From Gaetbulibacter_A aestuarii (lineage in GTDB: Bacteria; Bacteroidota; Bacteroidia; Flavobacteriales; Flavobacteriaceae): a stretch of 64,000 nt of DNA. The notes beneath the pieces are model-generated. The model saw only the letters and a list, made by a program, of their open reading frames with translations, made no database searches and had not been told where the DNA came from. Both the position numbers and the translations under genes were made by a program. Location of the stretch: positions 1,736,001 to 1,800,000 of the forward strand of contig NZ_BAABAY010000001.1 of the NCBI RefSeq assembly GCF_039537665.1, read 5' to 3'. This document shows, one piece after another, positions 49,329 through 57,979 of the stretch (positions are counted from its first letter, which is position 1; each line of letters opens with the position of its first letter).

Positions 49329-49358
49329 TAAAGCTTCTCGATCGAGAAGCTTTTTTTA
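49329..49358 (+). terminator. Terminator after rpsT
   Basis: AAAGCTTCTC-GATC-GAGAAGCTTT, a perfect 10-bp stem at 49330-49353, followed by a T-run. Confidence 0.92.
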
Positions 49359-49467
49359 TGCGCAATTTTTAGAGTATACTAATGCATTGATGCCACTAAA
49401 AAAGCCCTAACAATACACGTATTGCTAAGGCTTTTAACATTTGAGTTAGTCTAGTTACTCTGGTGTA

Positions 49468-51090
49468 TTATCCATTCATGGATATTAAAAATTCCTCGTT
49501 GTTTCGAGTTTGTTTAAACCGCTCATTAATGAATTCCATGGCTTCAACAGGGTTCATGTCAGCTAAATATTTGCGCATTACCCACATGCGTTGAATCACG
49601 TTCTCGTCTAATAACAGATCATCACGACGCGTACTTGAGGACGTAAGATCGATAGCAGGGAATATTCTACGATTAGAAATTTTTCTATCTAATTGCAGTT
49701 CCATGTTACCGGTTCCTTTGAATTCCTCAAAGATAACCTCGTCCATTTTAGAACCGGTTTCTGTTAATGCCGTGGCAATAATGGTTAAAGAACCACCATT
49801 CTCAATATTTCTCGCGGCACCAAAGAAACGTTTTGGTTTATGCAATGCGTTGGCATCAACACCACCACTTAATATCTTCCCGGATGCCGGTTGCACGGTG
49901 TTATAAGCTCTCGCTAAACGCGTTATGGAGTCTAGAAGGATCACAACATCGTGACCACATTCCACCAGGCGTTTTGCTTTTTCAAGAACGATATCGGCGA
50001 TGCGTACGTGCTCATGAGCTTCCTTGTCGAAGGTTGATGAAATAACTTCACCACGCACATTACGTTGCATATCCGTTACCTCCTCAGGACGCTCATCTAT
50101 CAATAGGATCATTAAATAAACTTCCGGGTGGTTGGCTGCAATGGCATTGGCCACATCCTTTAATAACATCGTTTTACCTGTTTTAGGCTGCGATACGATC
50201 ATACCACGTTGCCCTTTTCCAATCGGGGAGAACAAATCCATAATTCGTGTTGAAATGGTGCTTTGTTTCTCAGCAATATTGAATTTTTCTTTCGGAAATA
50301 ACGGCGTTAAATGTTCAAAGGATACACGGTCTCTAACCACTTCAGGTTTCTGACCGTTAATTCTTATAACCTTAATCAGAGGAAAATATTTTTCACCTTC
50401 TTTCGGTGGGCGCACGTTACCTAAAACTGTATCCCCTTTCTTCAACCCGAATAAACGGATTTGTGATTGCGATACATAAATATCATCGGGAGACGACAAA
50501 TAATTGTAGTCTGATGAGCGTAAAAAGCCATAGCCATCCTGCATAATATCCAGAACACCTTCACTTTCTATAATGGCATCAAATTCGAAATCCGGCTCGC
50601 GGTAACGGTTGCGGTTGTCTTTATTGCCTTTATCAACATTAGAGCTTTTTTGGCCTTTATGCTGATTTTTATTTTGGTTATGATCTTTTTTCTGATGACT
50701 TTTCTGTTTGTTATCAGTACTGTTTTGATCGTTCTTATTCGTGTTCTTAGAATCTGATTTTGGATTATTGTTCTGTTTAGAATGATCCTTAGACGGGGCA
50801 TTATTCTGTTTAGAATTGTCATCAGATTTCTTATTCTGATTTTGAGGGCCTTTTTTATCAGACCGCTCAACGCGTTTTCTGGTTGGTTTTTCCTGTTTCT
50901 GTTGTGGTTTGTCATCTTTAGATGGTTCAACCACACTTGTTACGGCCTTAGGATTTGCCGCCTGTTTGTCTAAAATCTGGTAAACCAGGTCTAACTTTTT
51001 TAAAGTTCTGTATTTTGGAATACTAAGCTGTTTAGCAATTTCTTGTAAATCTGCTAATTTCTTTTCTTTTAACTGTGAAATTTCAAGCAT
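49468..51090 (-). CDS. rho: Transcription termination factor Rho with disordered insertion
   Basis: 540 aa (E. coli Rho is 419). An N-terminal Rho_N helix bundle covers about 1-45 (LKEKKLADLQEIAKQL). About 48-168 is a low-complexity Asn/Lys/Gln/Asp/Ser insert without hydrophobic core. The cold-shock RNA-binding domain follows (EGVLDIMQDGYGFLRSSDYN), then the ATPase: QRGMIVSQPKTGKTMLLKDV (P-loop), LMILLIDERPEEVTDMQRNV (Q-loop neighbour), VILLDSITRLARAYNTV (Walker B). Rho terminates transcripts as a hexamer. Insertions of this kind are a known trait of Bacteroidota Rho. Confidence 0.95.
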   Translation of the reverse strand: MLEISQLKEKKLADLQEIAKQLSIPKYRTLKKLDLVYQILDKQAANPKAVTSVVEPSKDDKPQQKQEKPTRKRVERSDKKGPQNQNKKSDDNSKQNNAPSKDHSKQNNNPKSDSKNTNKNDQNSTDNKQKSHQKKDHNQNKNQHKGQKSSNVDKGNKDNRNRYREPDFEFDAIIESEGVLDIMQDGYGFLRSSDYNYLSSPDDIYVSQSQIRLFGLKKGDTVLGNVRPPKEGEKYFPLIKVIRINGQKPEVVRDRVSFEHLTPLFPKEKFNIAEKQSTISTRIMDLFSPIGKGQRGMIVSQPKTGKTMLLKDVANAIAANHPEVYLMILLIDERPEEVTDMQRNVRGEVISSTFDKEAHEHVRIADIVLEKAKRLVECGHDVVILLDSITRLARAYNTVQPASGKILSGGVDANALHKPKRFFGAARNIENGGSLTIIATALTETGSKMDEVIFEEFKGTGNMELQLDRKISNRRIFPAIDLTSSSTRRDDLLLDENVIQRMWVMRKYLADMNPVEAMEFINERFKQTRNNEEFLISMNG

Positions 51091-51256
51091 TGAAGTCTAA
51101 TTGGGAAAATAATTTTTTTGAATATAATTACTCTGAAAAATAAAATGATTTATTATTCTGAAGAAAAGACCACAATCACTGCAGTCAATGAGAATAACTT
51201 ATGCAATAATACAACTTTATTTTAATTTTTTACATTTATTTTAGAAAAGAAACTGT

Positions 51257-51264
51257 TATTTTTG
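51257..51264 (+). promoter_or_regulatory. Putative -7 box of the DUF4293 gene
   Basis: TATTTTTG, 22 bases before the ATG at 51287; a TTTA lies near the -33 position. The rest of 51091-51256 holds the rho leader and nothing else visible. Confidence 0.45.
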
Positions 51265-51286
51265 TCCTCAGATTTTTAAAATCAAT

Positions 51287-51697
51287 ATGATTCAACGCAT
51301 ACAAACCATATATCTTTTAATCGCCGCAGGAATATCGGCAGGACTCATATTTGTATTTCCCTTGTGGACTGCAGAAAATGGCGTTTTGGTATATGCGCAA
51401 GATAATTTTTTGTATTTAGGTTTATTTTTAGCCTCAGCATTATTATCTTTGATATCAATATTCAGATACAAAAACAGGAAGTCTCAATTTATGTTGGGCC
51501 GCCTGAACATCATATTAAACTTTATTTTACTAGGATTTTTTGTATATCGGATACTAACGGCACCTGGAGAAAGTCATATTTCAGAGAAAGGTGTTGGGGT
51601 TTTTCTTCCCGTCATTTCTATCGTCTTTTTGGCCCTGGCCAATAAAGCCATTAAAAAGGATGAAGACCTTGTAAAATCTGTAGATCGATTGCGATAA
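51287..51697 (+). CDS. DUF4293 membrane protein
   Basis: 136 aa with four membrane helices. MIQRIQTIYLLIAAGISAGL and VFPLWTAENG are the characteristic start of DUF4293, a Bacteroidota family usually beside rho, as here. Function unknown. A terminator and then a dispersed repeat follow. Divergent from rho with 196 bases between. Confidence 0.93.
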   Translation: MIQRIQTIYLLIAAGISAGLIFVFPLWTAENGVLVYAQDNFLYLGLFLASALLSLISIFRYKNRKSQFMLGRLNIILNFILLGFFVYRILTAPGESHISEKGVGVFLPVISIVFLALANKAIKKDEDLVKSVDRLR

Positions 51698-51725
51698 ACC
51701 TAACATCTTAGTAGTATTAGTGCGT

Positions 51726-51757
51726 TAAAAACCCGGGTCGAAAGTCTCGGGTTTTTT
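51726..51757 (+). terminator. Terminator after the DUF4293 gene
   Basis: AAAACCCG ... CGGGTTTT stem with loop GGTCGAAAGTCT, followed by T-run; 29 bases after the stop. Confidence 0.85.
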
Positions 51758-51775
51758 AGTTCAAAATAAAAATTG

Positions 51776-51880
51776 TTTGGGCGTTACCCTCCGCAAGCTC
51801 CGGGTCGGGCTATCCGCTGCAAGTCCGCGCTCGTACCTCGCTGTGGGCTTTCCGCTACTATCCCTTACGCGGGCTTATTA
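51776..51880 (+). repeat. Dispersed intergenic repeat, copy A
   Basis: TTTGGGCGTTA, then hairpin ACCC/GGGT (51786-51805), then CGGGCTATCCGCT, then a second imperfect hairpin (AAGTCCGCG ... TGTGGGCTT) and a TTACGC end that pairs with the GCGTTA start. The last bases run into the stop codon of the metallophosphoesterase. It matches copy B at 61469-61562 in the conserved blocks but not in the hairpin arms. An ORF of 60 codons across it is not a gene. Confidence 0.85.
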
Positions 51881-52372
51881 ACGCTTATTAAACTCAATAA
51901 CTTCCAGATGATCTATTTTTTTTCCATCAATGGTAAAGCGCAACATAGTACGTGATTTATGAAACCCATGCTTCCCAACCGCTCCCGGATTCATATGGAT
52001 AAGGTTTCGTTTTTTATCCGGCATCACCTTTAAAATGTGGGAGTGTCCACAAATAAAAAGCCGCGGTGGATTTTCATTCAATTCAGGAAGAATTCTGGAA
52101 CTGTATTTTGGCGGATAACCTCCAATATGAGTCATCCAAACCGAAACACCTTCACACAAAAACCGTTGGTGTTCCGGAAATTCGGTGCGTATTCGTGCAT
52201 CATCAATGTTACCATTAACCGCGCGTAAAGGTTTAAGGTTTTTAATGGGGTCAGTAACTCTTAAATCACCAATATCTCCGGCGTGCCAAACTTCATCAAC
52301 TTTTTCTACGTGTTTCAAAATAGCGTCATCTATATAACCATGAGTATCAGAAAGTAAAAGTATTTTTGTCAT
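51878..52372 (-). CDS. Metallophosphoesterase, YfcE/MJ0936-like
   Basis: 164 aa. The metal-binding motifs of small calcineurin-like phosphodiesterases are in order: KILLLSDTHGYIDD, EVWHAGDIGD, RAVNGNIDD, IFCGHSHIL and HMNPGAVG. They chelate two metals and hydrolyse phosphodiesters; the in vivo substrate is unknown. The gene ends inside the dispersed repeat and is divergent from truA. Confidence 0.92.
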   Translation of the reverse strand: MTKILLLSDTHGYIDDAILKHVEKVDEVWHAGDIGDLRVTDPIKNLKPLRAVNGNIDDARIRTEFPEHQRFLCEGVSVWMTHIGGYPPKYSSRILPELNENPPRLFICGHSHILKVMPDKKRNLIHMNPGAVGKHGFHKSRTMLRFTIDGKKIDHLEVIEFNKR

Positions 52373-52438
52373 TGTAAAACGCTGCGTTTTTAATATTTAA
52401 TTAATAGTATCAGCTTTAAAAATCAGTGTAAAACTACC

Positions 52439-52446
52439 TATCTTTG
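52439..52446 (+). promoter_or_regulatory. Putative -7 box of truA
   Basis: TATCTTTG, 26 bases before the TTG start at 52473; a TTTA lies 20 bases upstream. It supports a short leader and the TTG start. Confidence 0.5.
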
Positions 52447-52472
52447 CCTTTCAACAAAAGTATTAAAACAGT

Positions 52473-53216
52473 TTGAGGTATTTCTTAGAACTTTCATATA
52501 ATGGCACAGAATATCACGGTTGGCAGGTACAACCCGATGCCATTTCAGTTCAGGAGGTTTTAGAAAAAGCCCTATCCACCTTATTGAAAGCAACAATTTC
52601 AATAGTAGGAGCAGGCCGGACAGATACAGGCGTTCATGCCAAACAAATGTTCGCACATTTTGATGTAGATCAAACTTTGGACACTCAGGACCTGGTTTAT
52701 AAATTGAATGCGTTTTTACCAAAGGATATCGCCATTCATACTATTTTTAAAGTAAAACCAGAAGCCCATGCAAGGTTTGATGCTCAAAGCCGAACATATC
52801 TGTATCGCATTGCTTTGGAAAAGGATGTCTTTAATTTTAAAGACACCTATTTGGTGAAGCAACCATTGGATTTGAAACAAATGAATACTGCTGCGAAAAT
52901 TTTATTTGAGTATAAAGATTTTCAATGTTTCTCTAAAACGAATACCGATGTGAAGACGTATATTTGTGACATCATGAAAGCCGAGTGGACCCAAGTTGGT
53001 AACGAATTGCATTTTGTGATTAAGGCCGACCGATTTTTGCGCAATATGGTTCGAGCCATTGTAGGTACGCTGGTAAATGTTGGTTTAGATAAAATGAAAC
53101 CCGAGGATGTTCATCAAATTATAAAATCAAAAGATCGCAGTGAAGCAGGCTACTCAGTGCCGGCTCAAGGCCTTTATTTAATTCAGATTGAATACCCGGA
53201 ATCGATAAAAATATAA
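52473..53216 (+). CDS. truA: tRNA pseudouridine(38-40) synthase TruA
   Basis: 247 aa. Makes pseudouridine at 38-40 of tRNA anticodon arms. Catalytic Asp51 lies in VGAGRTDTGVHAKQM; FSKTNTDVKTYICDIMKAEW and ADRFLRNMVRAIVGTLV are the other conserved segments. The start codon is TTG, decoding the normal MRYFLELSYNGTEYHGWQ beginning; no in-frame ATG lies upstream. The stop codon is followed directly by the ATG of the ABC exporter. Confidence 0.95.
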   Translation: MRYFLELSYNGTEYHGWQVQPDAISVQEVLEKALSTLLKATISIVGAGRTDTGVHAKQMFAHFDVDQTLDTQDLVYKLNAFLPKDIAIHTIFKVKPEAHARFDAQSRTYLYRIALEKDVFNFKDTYLVKQPLDLKQMNTAAKILFEYKDFQCFSKTNTDVKTYICDIMKAEWTQVGNELHFVIKADRFLRNMVRAIVGTLVNVGLDKMKPEDVHQIIKSKDRSEAGYSVPAQGLYLIQIEYPESIKI

Positions 53217-54983
53217 ATGACAAAGAAAAACGAGAAACCTTTTGATGTAAAGTTGTTCAAACGACTTTTTCAGTACATGAAACCTTACCGCCATGTTTTT
53301 ATTGGTTTAACGGTTTTAGTTATCTTTTTGGCAATATTAGGGGCTTCCACACCTTATATTACTAAAGATGCCATAGACAATAGTGTGGCTGTAAAAAATC
53401 CAAGGCACTTTTTAACCTATGTGGTTTTGTTATTGGTTGTTTTGGCATTGCAAACAGCTTCGCAGCTTACCTTTATTTACTATGCCGCATGGTTAGGTCA
53501 GAATATGGTGATGGATATTCGAGTGAAGCTATTCAAACATATTCTTCGTTTTAAAATGAAATACTACGACACCTCTTCTGTGGGTGTTCTCATAACACGT
53601 TCGGTTACCGATATGGAACGTATCGCCGATATCTTCAGTCAGGGATTATTCATGATCATAAGGGATTTACTTACGATGCTTGTTGTTTTTGGTATTATGG
53701 TTTATATCAATTTTAAACTTACCCTGATCGTATTCATTATGTTGCCCGTATTGATGTACGCTACACGGTTGTTTCAAAAATATATGAAGCGCGCCTTTGA
53801 GGATGTACGTAATGAAGTTTCAAATTTAAATTCCTTTGTTCAGGAGCGTATTACCGGGATGAAGATCCTTCAGTTATTTACGCGTGAGGATAAAGAATAC
53901 GCTAAGTTTAAAGCCATAAATGAGCGACATAAAAAAGCCTGGTTAAAAACCGTTTGGTATAACTCTATATTCTTTCCAATTGCAGATCTGGCCTCGTCTA
54001 TAACGATAGGGTTAGTGGCCTGGTACGGGGGGTTGAATGTGGTGCTCGATGGTACTGTAACTCAGGGAACTCTGGTATCTTTTATCATGTTCGTACCCAT
54101 GTTATTTAATCCCTTGCGTCAGATTGCAGATAAGTTCAATACTCTCCAAATGGGAATGGTTGCTGCAAATCGCGTATTTAAAATTTTGGATACGGATTCT
54201 CAGATTGATGATAGCGGAACCTACATCACCAAAAGTTTTAAAGGAAACATAAAATTTAAAGATGTTTATTTCAATTATGTTGAGAATGAAGATGTTCTTA
54301 AAGGGGTCTCTTTTGAGGTAAAAGCCGGCGAAACCGTCGCGATCGTTGGTGCTACCGGAGCCGGAAAATCCACCATTATCAATTTACTGAATCGCTTTTA
54401 TGAGATTAAATCCGGAGTAATTTCGGTTGATGATATTGATATTAAAGAAGTTACTCTGAATTCTTTACGAACTCAAATCGCTGTAGTGTTGCAGGATGTA
54501 TTTTTGTTTGCAGATACCATTTTAAATAATATCACGCTTGGAAATCCGCATATCACAGAAGATGAAGTGCGCGAAGCGGCTAAAGCCATTGGTGTAAACG
54601 ATTTTATTGAAACCTTGCCTAATGGCTATCACTACAACGTTAAGGAACGTGGTGTAATGCTGTCTTCAGGGCAACGCCAATTGATCTCCTTTTTACGCGC
54701 TTATGTAACAAATCCAAGTATTTTAGTTTTAGATGAAGCAACCTCGTCTGTAGATACTTATTCGGAACAACTCATTCAAAATGCAACAGATAAGATCACC
54801 AAAGGTCGTACTTCTATTGTGATCGCCCATCGTTTGGCTACCATTAAAAAAGCTGATAAGATCATCGTGATGGATGCCGGCGAGATTGTGGAACAGGGAA
54901 CGCACGAAGAGTTGCTTAAAAACAAAAATGGATTCTACAAGAATTTATACGAAGTGCAATTCCTCAAGGAAGAAGTTGCTTAA
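53217..54983 (+). CDS. ABC-type exporter, fused permease and ATPase (MsbA/MDR-like)
   Basis: 588 aa half-transporter. Six membrane helices in the first 320 residues (about 25-45, 70-92, 145-165, 168-188, 260-280, 290-310), then an ATPase domain: Walker A GATGAGKST (about 378-386), Q-loop VLQDVFLF, signature LSSGQRQL, Walker B ILVLDEATSS and switch His (IAHRLAT). Two copies would form a dimeric exporter of lipids, drugs or peptides. No gap to truA; the stop overlaps that of cdaA by 4 bases on the opposite strand. Confidence 0.94.
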   Translation: MTKKNEKPFDVKLFKRLFQYMKPYRHVFIGLTVLVIFLAILGASTPYITKDAIDNSVAVKNPRHFLTYVVLLLVVLALQTASQLTFIYYAAWLGQNMVMDIRVKLFKHILRFKMKYYDTSSVGVLITRSVTDMERIADIFSQGLFMIIRDLLTMLVVFGIMVYINFKLTLIVFIMLPVLMYATRLFQKYMKRAFEDVRNEVSNLNSFVQERITGMKILQLFTREDKEYAKFKAINERHKKAWLKTVWYNSIFFPIADLASSITIGLVAWYGGLNVVLDGTVTQGTLVSFIMFVPMLFNPLRQIADKFNTLQMGMVAANRVFKILDTDSQIDDSGTYITKSFKGNIKFKDVYFNYVENEDVLKGVSFEVKAGETVAIVGATGAGKSTIINLLNRFYEIKSGVISVDDIDIKEVTLNSLRTQIAVVLQDVFLFADTILNNITLGNPHITEDEVREAAKAIGVNDFIETLPNGYHYNVKERGVMLSSGQRQLISFLRAYVTNPSILVLDEATSSVDTYSEQLIQNATDKITKGRTSIVIAHRLATIKKADKIIVMDAGEIVEQGTHEELLKNKNGFYKNLYEVQFLKEEVA

Positions 54984-55765
54984 GCCAGGTCTTCTTTGAT
55001 CAAACTTATGAGTTCGGTGGTATCATCGAAAACTACAAATTCCCCATCCTTAAAGTAGGAGATATGTCCGGTTTCTTCACTTACAACAAGCGCTAAAGCA
55101 TCAGTTTTTTCAGTTACTCCAATAGCGGCGCGATGACGTAACCCGAAGCGATGCGGAATGTTTTTATCGTTATTCACAGGAAGGATCACTCGAGTAGCTT
55201 TAACAATATTGTTATCGATAATGATTGCACCATCGTGCAACGGACTGTTCTTAAAGAAGATACTTTCTATGATGGGTTGCGTAACCTTTATATTCATTTC
55301 GTCTCCGGACGAGGATAAGAAATCCAGGTTATTATTGCGTTCGAAAACGATCAATGCACCGGTTTTGGACATCGCCATTTTATTACATGCTGAAATAATT
55401 GCTTCAACATCTGTGGAAACAACGGTTTCAGTCTTTAAAAAACTGAAGGGTCTTAAAAATTTTCTGCGACCTTTAAAATTGGTGGATCCTACCATCAATA
55501 GAAATTTTCTGATTTCGGGCTGGAATACCACGATCAATGCGATAATACCCACTTTCATGAAACCACCAAAAATGCTGGAAAGCAATTCCATATCCAGAAA
55601 ATCGGTGAGTTTCCAAACCAGGTAAATAATAATAATACCTATGAAAATATTAATGGCTACCGTTCCCTTGATAAGTTTGTAAATGTAATAGAGTAGCAGG
55701 GCAACAAGTATCACATCGATAATGTCGACTACAGAGAAGTTTAATACATCTTTAAAAATTTCCAA
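54980..55765 (-). CDS. cdaA: Diadenylate cyclase CdaA
   Basis: 261 aa. Three N-terminal membrane helices (about 10-30, 36-55, 65-82), then the DAC domain: NSPLHDGAIIIDNNIVKATR (DGA motif), NIPHRFGLRHRAAIGVTEKT (RHR motif), and ALALVVSEETGHISYFKDGE. It makes c-di-AMP from two ATP, a messenger for osmotic and cell-wall balance. It is downstream of folP with one lipoprotein gene between. Confidence 0.95.
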   Translation of the reverse strand: MEIFKDVLNFSVVDIIDVILVALLLYYIYKLIKGTVAINIFIGIIIIYLVWKLTDFLDMELLSSIFGGFMKVGIIALIVVFQPEIRKFLLMVGSTNFKGRRKFLRPFSFLKTETVVSTDVEAIISACNKMAMSKTGALIVFERNNNLDFLSSSGDEMNIKVTQPIIESIFFKNSPLHDGAIIIDNNIVKATRVILPVNNDKNIPHRFGLRHRAAIGVTEKTDALALVVSEETGHISYFKDGEFVVFDDTTELISLIKEDLA

Positions 55766-55801
55766 TGGCAGTGGGTTTCGGTAAAATTACTAAAAGTATG
55801 T

Positions 55802-56479
55802 TTAATTAAAAATAAATTCATCCTTTGAAACCGTTCCCTCCTTGGCAGCCCATTTTGCGAGTTTCGATTTGACCGAGATATAATCCTGAAAGGCTAAATC
55901 ACCCTTAAATCTTAAGGTAAATTTTAGATTTTGATCTTTCATATGCAAACTGTCCAAAGTTGTTTTCAACTCAGAAACAGGTCTTTTTAAATACCGGATA
56001 GAATCATTACCGGATAATTTTAATTCAAATCGGTCAGATGTTTCAAAATTTACCAAAGAAACAGTCTTGCCTTGAGTACTCTTGAAATCTGAGGTGTCTT
56101 TCAAATGATAATGAACTTCAGTAAATTCAATAAATCCAAGTGTATTTTGGCTGAGGTCGTCGCAGGTATAATAGTTTTTAGCTTCAGCATTTTTATGCGT
56201 TGCGTTGCGTTTTTTATCCTGAAGGAATATAATTTTCGGAATAGCCTGATTTAAGGTCAGGCGTTTATCAACATTAACAACCCAATTGGTTGTGCTTATC
56301 AGATTTTTTCGGTTGAGTTCAATACCATCCCCCTGACCGGGTTCATAAAATAAATAGGCAGCAGAAATATCTGAAATTTTTGAAATATCTACCTGATTAA
56401 CCTGTGGAAGTTCAACGACCTTTTTAGGAGCACAGGAAAAAGTAAAAAGAAAAATAAAAAACGTCAATAAACTTTTCAT
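55802..56479 (-). CDS. Lipoprotein of unknown function between folP and cdaA
   Basis: 225 aa. Lipobox LFTFSC (Cys16), then APKKVVELPQVNQ. The rest is soluble, mixed alpha/beta, with no recognised motif; WVVNVDKRLTLNQAIPKIIF, FIEFTEVHYHLKDTSDF and YISVKSKLAKWA are its best landmarks. It starts 1 base after the folP stop and ends 36 bases before the cdaA start, so it is in the folP-cdaA operon. Being envelope-bound, it could sense or regulate CdaA; pure inference. Confidence 0.75.
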   Translation of the reverse strand: MKSLLTFFIFLFTFSCAPKKVVELPQVNQVDISKISDISAAYLFYEPGQGDGIELNRKNLISTTNWVVNVDKRLTLNQAIPKIIFLQDKKRNATHKNAEAKNYYTCDDLSQNTLGFIEFTEVHYHLKDTSDFKSTQGKTVSLVNFETSDRFELKLSGNDSIRYLKRPVSELKTTLDSLHMKDQNLKFTLRFKGDLAFQDYISVKSKLAKWAAKEGTVSKDEFIFN

Positions 56480-56480
56480 A

Positions 56481-57305
56481 TCAAGAATGTAACGCGGTTA
56501 CTAATTTCACGCATTCCACAGCTTCCTTTACATCGTGAACCCGCAAGATCGAAGCCCCTTTTTGCAAGGCCACGGTATTTAAAATACTTGTACCATTTAA
56601 AGCATGCTCGGCCGTGGTATCTAAAGTTTTGTAGATCATAGATTTTCTGGAAACGCCTACCAAAAGCGGATGTTCAATAATTTTAAAAAGCTCAAGATGA
56701 TCCAAAAGTTCAAAATTTTGTTCTCTGGTTTTTGCAAATCCAAATCCGGGATCGATAATCGGGTTTGTTATGCCATGCGATCTGGCTTCCGCCAGGCGTT
56801 CTGAAAAGTAGAATAGCATATCTTTTATTAGATCATCGTATTGCGTAAGATTTTGCATGGTTTGAGGCGTCCCGCGCATGTGCATCATGATGTAAGGAAC
56901 TTTAAGATTTCCAACCATTGCCATCATTTGCGGATCCATTTGGCCTGCAGAAATATCATTTATAAGAGCCGCGCCAACCTCAATAGCGGCCTTAGCTACT
57001 TTAGATCTAAAGGTATCAACCGAAATGAGTACTTCCGAAAATTCTTCAAGAATAACTTCTAAAACTGGAAGTAAGCGTTTTAATTCCTCTGCTTCGCTAA
57101 CATGCTCAGCTTTTGGTCTTGAGCTATATGCACCAACATCGATGAAGGTCGCCCCTTCGTTCAACATTCGCTCGACCTGCTTTAAACTTGCTGTTTGATC
57201 TTGAAATTTTCCGCCGTCAAAAAATGAATCAGGAGTGAGGTTTAAAATCCCCATCACTTTCGGAGTACTTAAATCAATAAGTTTGCCTTTGCAATTTATA
57301 GTCAT
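56481..57305 (-). CDS. folP: Dihydropteroate synthase
   Basis: 274 aa. Condenses 6-hydroxymethyl-dihydropterin diphosphate with p-aminobenzoate in folate synthesis. MGILNLTPDSFFDGGKF, IDVGAYSSRPKAEHVSEAEE, LINDISAGQMDPQM, IDPGFGFAKTREQNFELL and GVSRKSMIYKTL are the DHPS sequence blocks. It is the target of sulfonamides. It heads the folP-lipoprotein-cdaA unit. Confidence 0.96.
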   Translation of the reverse strand: MTINCKGKLIDLSTPKVMGILNLTPDSFFDGGKFQDQTASLKQVERMLNEGATFIDVGAYSSRPKAEHVSEAEELKRLLPVLEVILEEFSEVLISVDTFRSKVAKAAIEVGAALINDISAGQMDPQMMAMVGNLKVPYIMMHMRGTPQTMQNLTQYDDLIKDMLFYFSERLAEARSHGITNPIIDPGFGFAKTREQNFELLDHLELFKIIEHPLLVGVSRKSMIYKTLDTTAEHALNGTSILNTVALQKGASILRVHDVKEAVECVKLVTALHS

Positions 57306-57409
57306 TCGAAGAAATATCTTAAGTCAGGTTTATGAGTTAAAAGTTTTAAACCGGAAACTTTGAAGGTTTTAATAATTTATGCGAAATTTACGCAAAATTC
57401 AATTGATAC

Positions 57410-57949
57410 ATGCAAGATACTTCAAAACAATACGATGCCATAATAGACATGTGCAAAAATTTGTTTGTTAAAAAAATGAGTGATTATGGCAGCGCCTGGA
57501 GAATATTGCGATTACCCTCATTAACGGATCAGATTTTTATAAAAGCCCAGCGTATTCGTGGTTTACAGGAAAATGCAACCCGAAAGGTTGATGAGGATGA
57601 AGTGAGCGAGTTTATAGGGATCATCAATTATTGTATCATGGCCTTGATCCAGATTAAAAAAGGTATCGCAGAGCAACCGGATCTATCAACGGAAGAGGCT
57701 AAAAAATTGTATGAAGAACAGGTGGCCATCACCAAAAAGCTGATGATGGATAAAAATCATGATTACGGGGAGGCCTGGCGCGATATGCGTGTAAGTAGTC
57801 TTACGGATTTGATCTTGCAAAAATTATTGCGTGTAAAAACCATTGAAAATAACAAAGGAAAAACTCTGGTAAGTGAGGGTATAGATGCGAATTATCAAGA
57901 TATGGTTAATTACGCTGTTTTCGCATTAATTCATCTTAATGCCACTTAA
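57410..57949 (+). CDS. DUF1599 protein with internal duplication
   Basis: 179 aa built of two homologous halves: KKMSDYGSAWRILRLPSLTD and IFIKAQRIRGLQE in the first, DKNHDYGEAWRDMRVSSLTD and ILQKLLRVKTIEN in the second. The DYG.AWR..R..SLTD repeat is the DUF1599 signature. It is a small cytoplasmic protein of unknown function in Bacteroidota. The BT_3928-like gene starts 30 bases after it. No signal or membrane segment. Confidence 0.9.
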   Translation: MQDTSKQYDAIIDMCKNLFVKKMSDYGSAWRILRLPSLTDQIFIKAQRIRGLQENATRKVDEDEVSEFIGIINYCIMALIQIKKGIAEQPDLSTEEAKKLYEEQVAITKKLMMDKNHDYGEAWRDMRVSSLTDLILQKLLRVKTIENNKGKTLVSEGIDANYQDMVNYAVFALIHLNAT

Positions 57950-57979
57950 AACCATTTCTTTTAATTGATAAGATACATT

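Noticed and set aside
51773..51955. 60-codon plus frame
   Set aside because: Reads through dispersed repeat copy A and the end of the phosphoesterase gene; no coding features.
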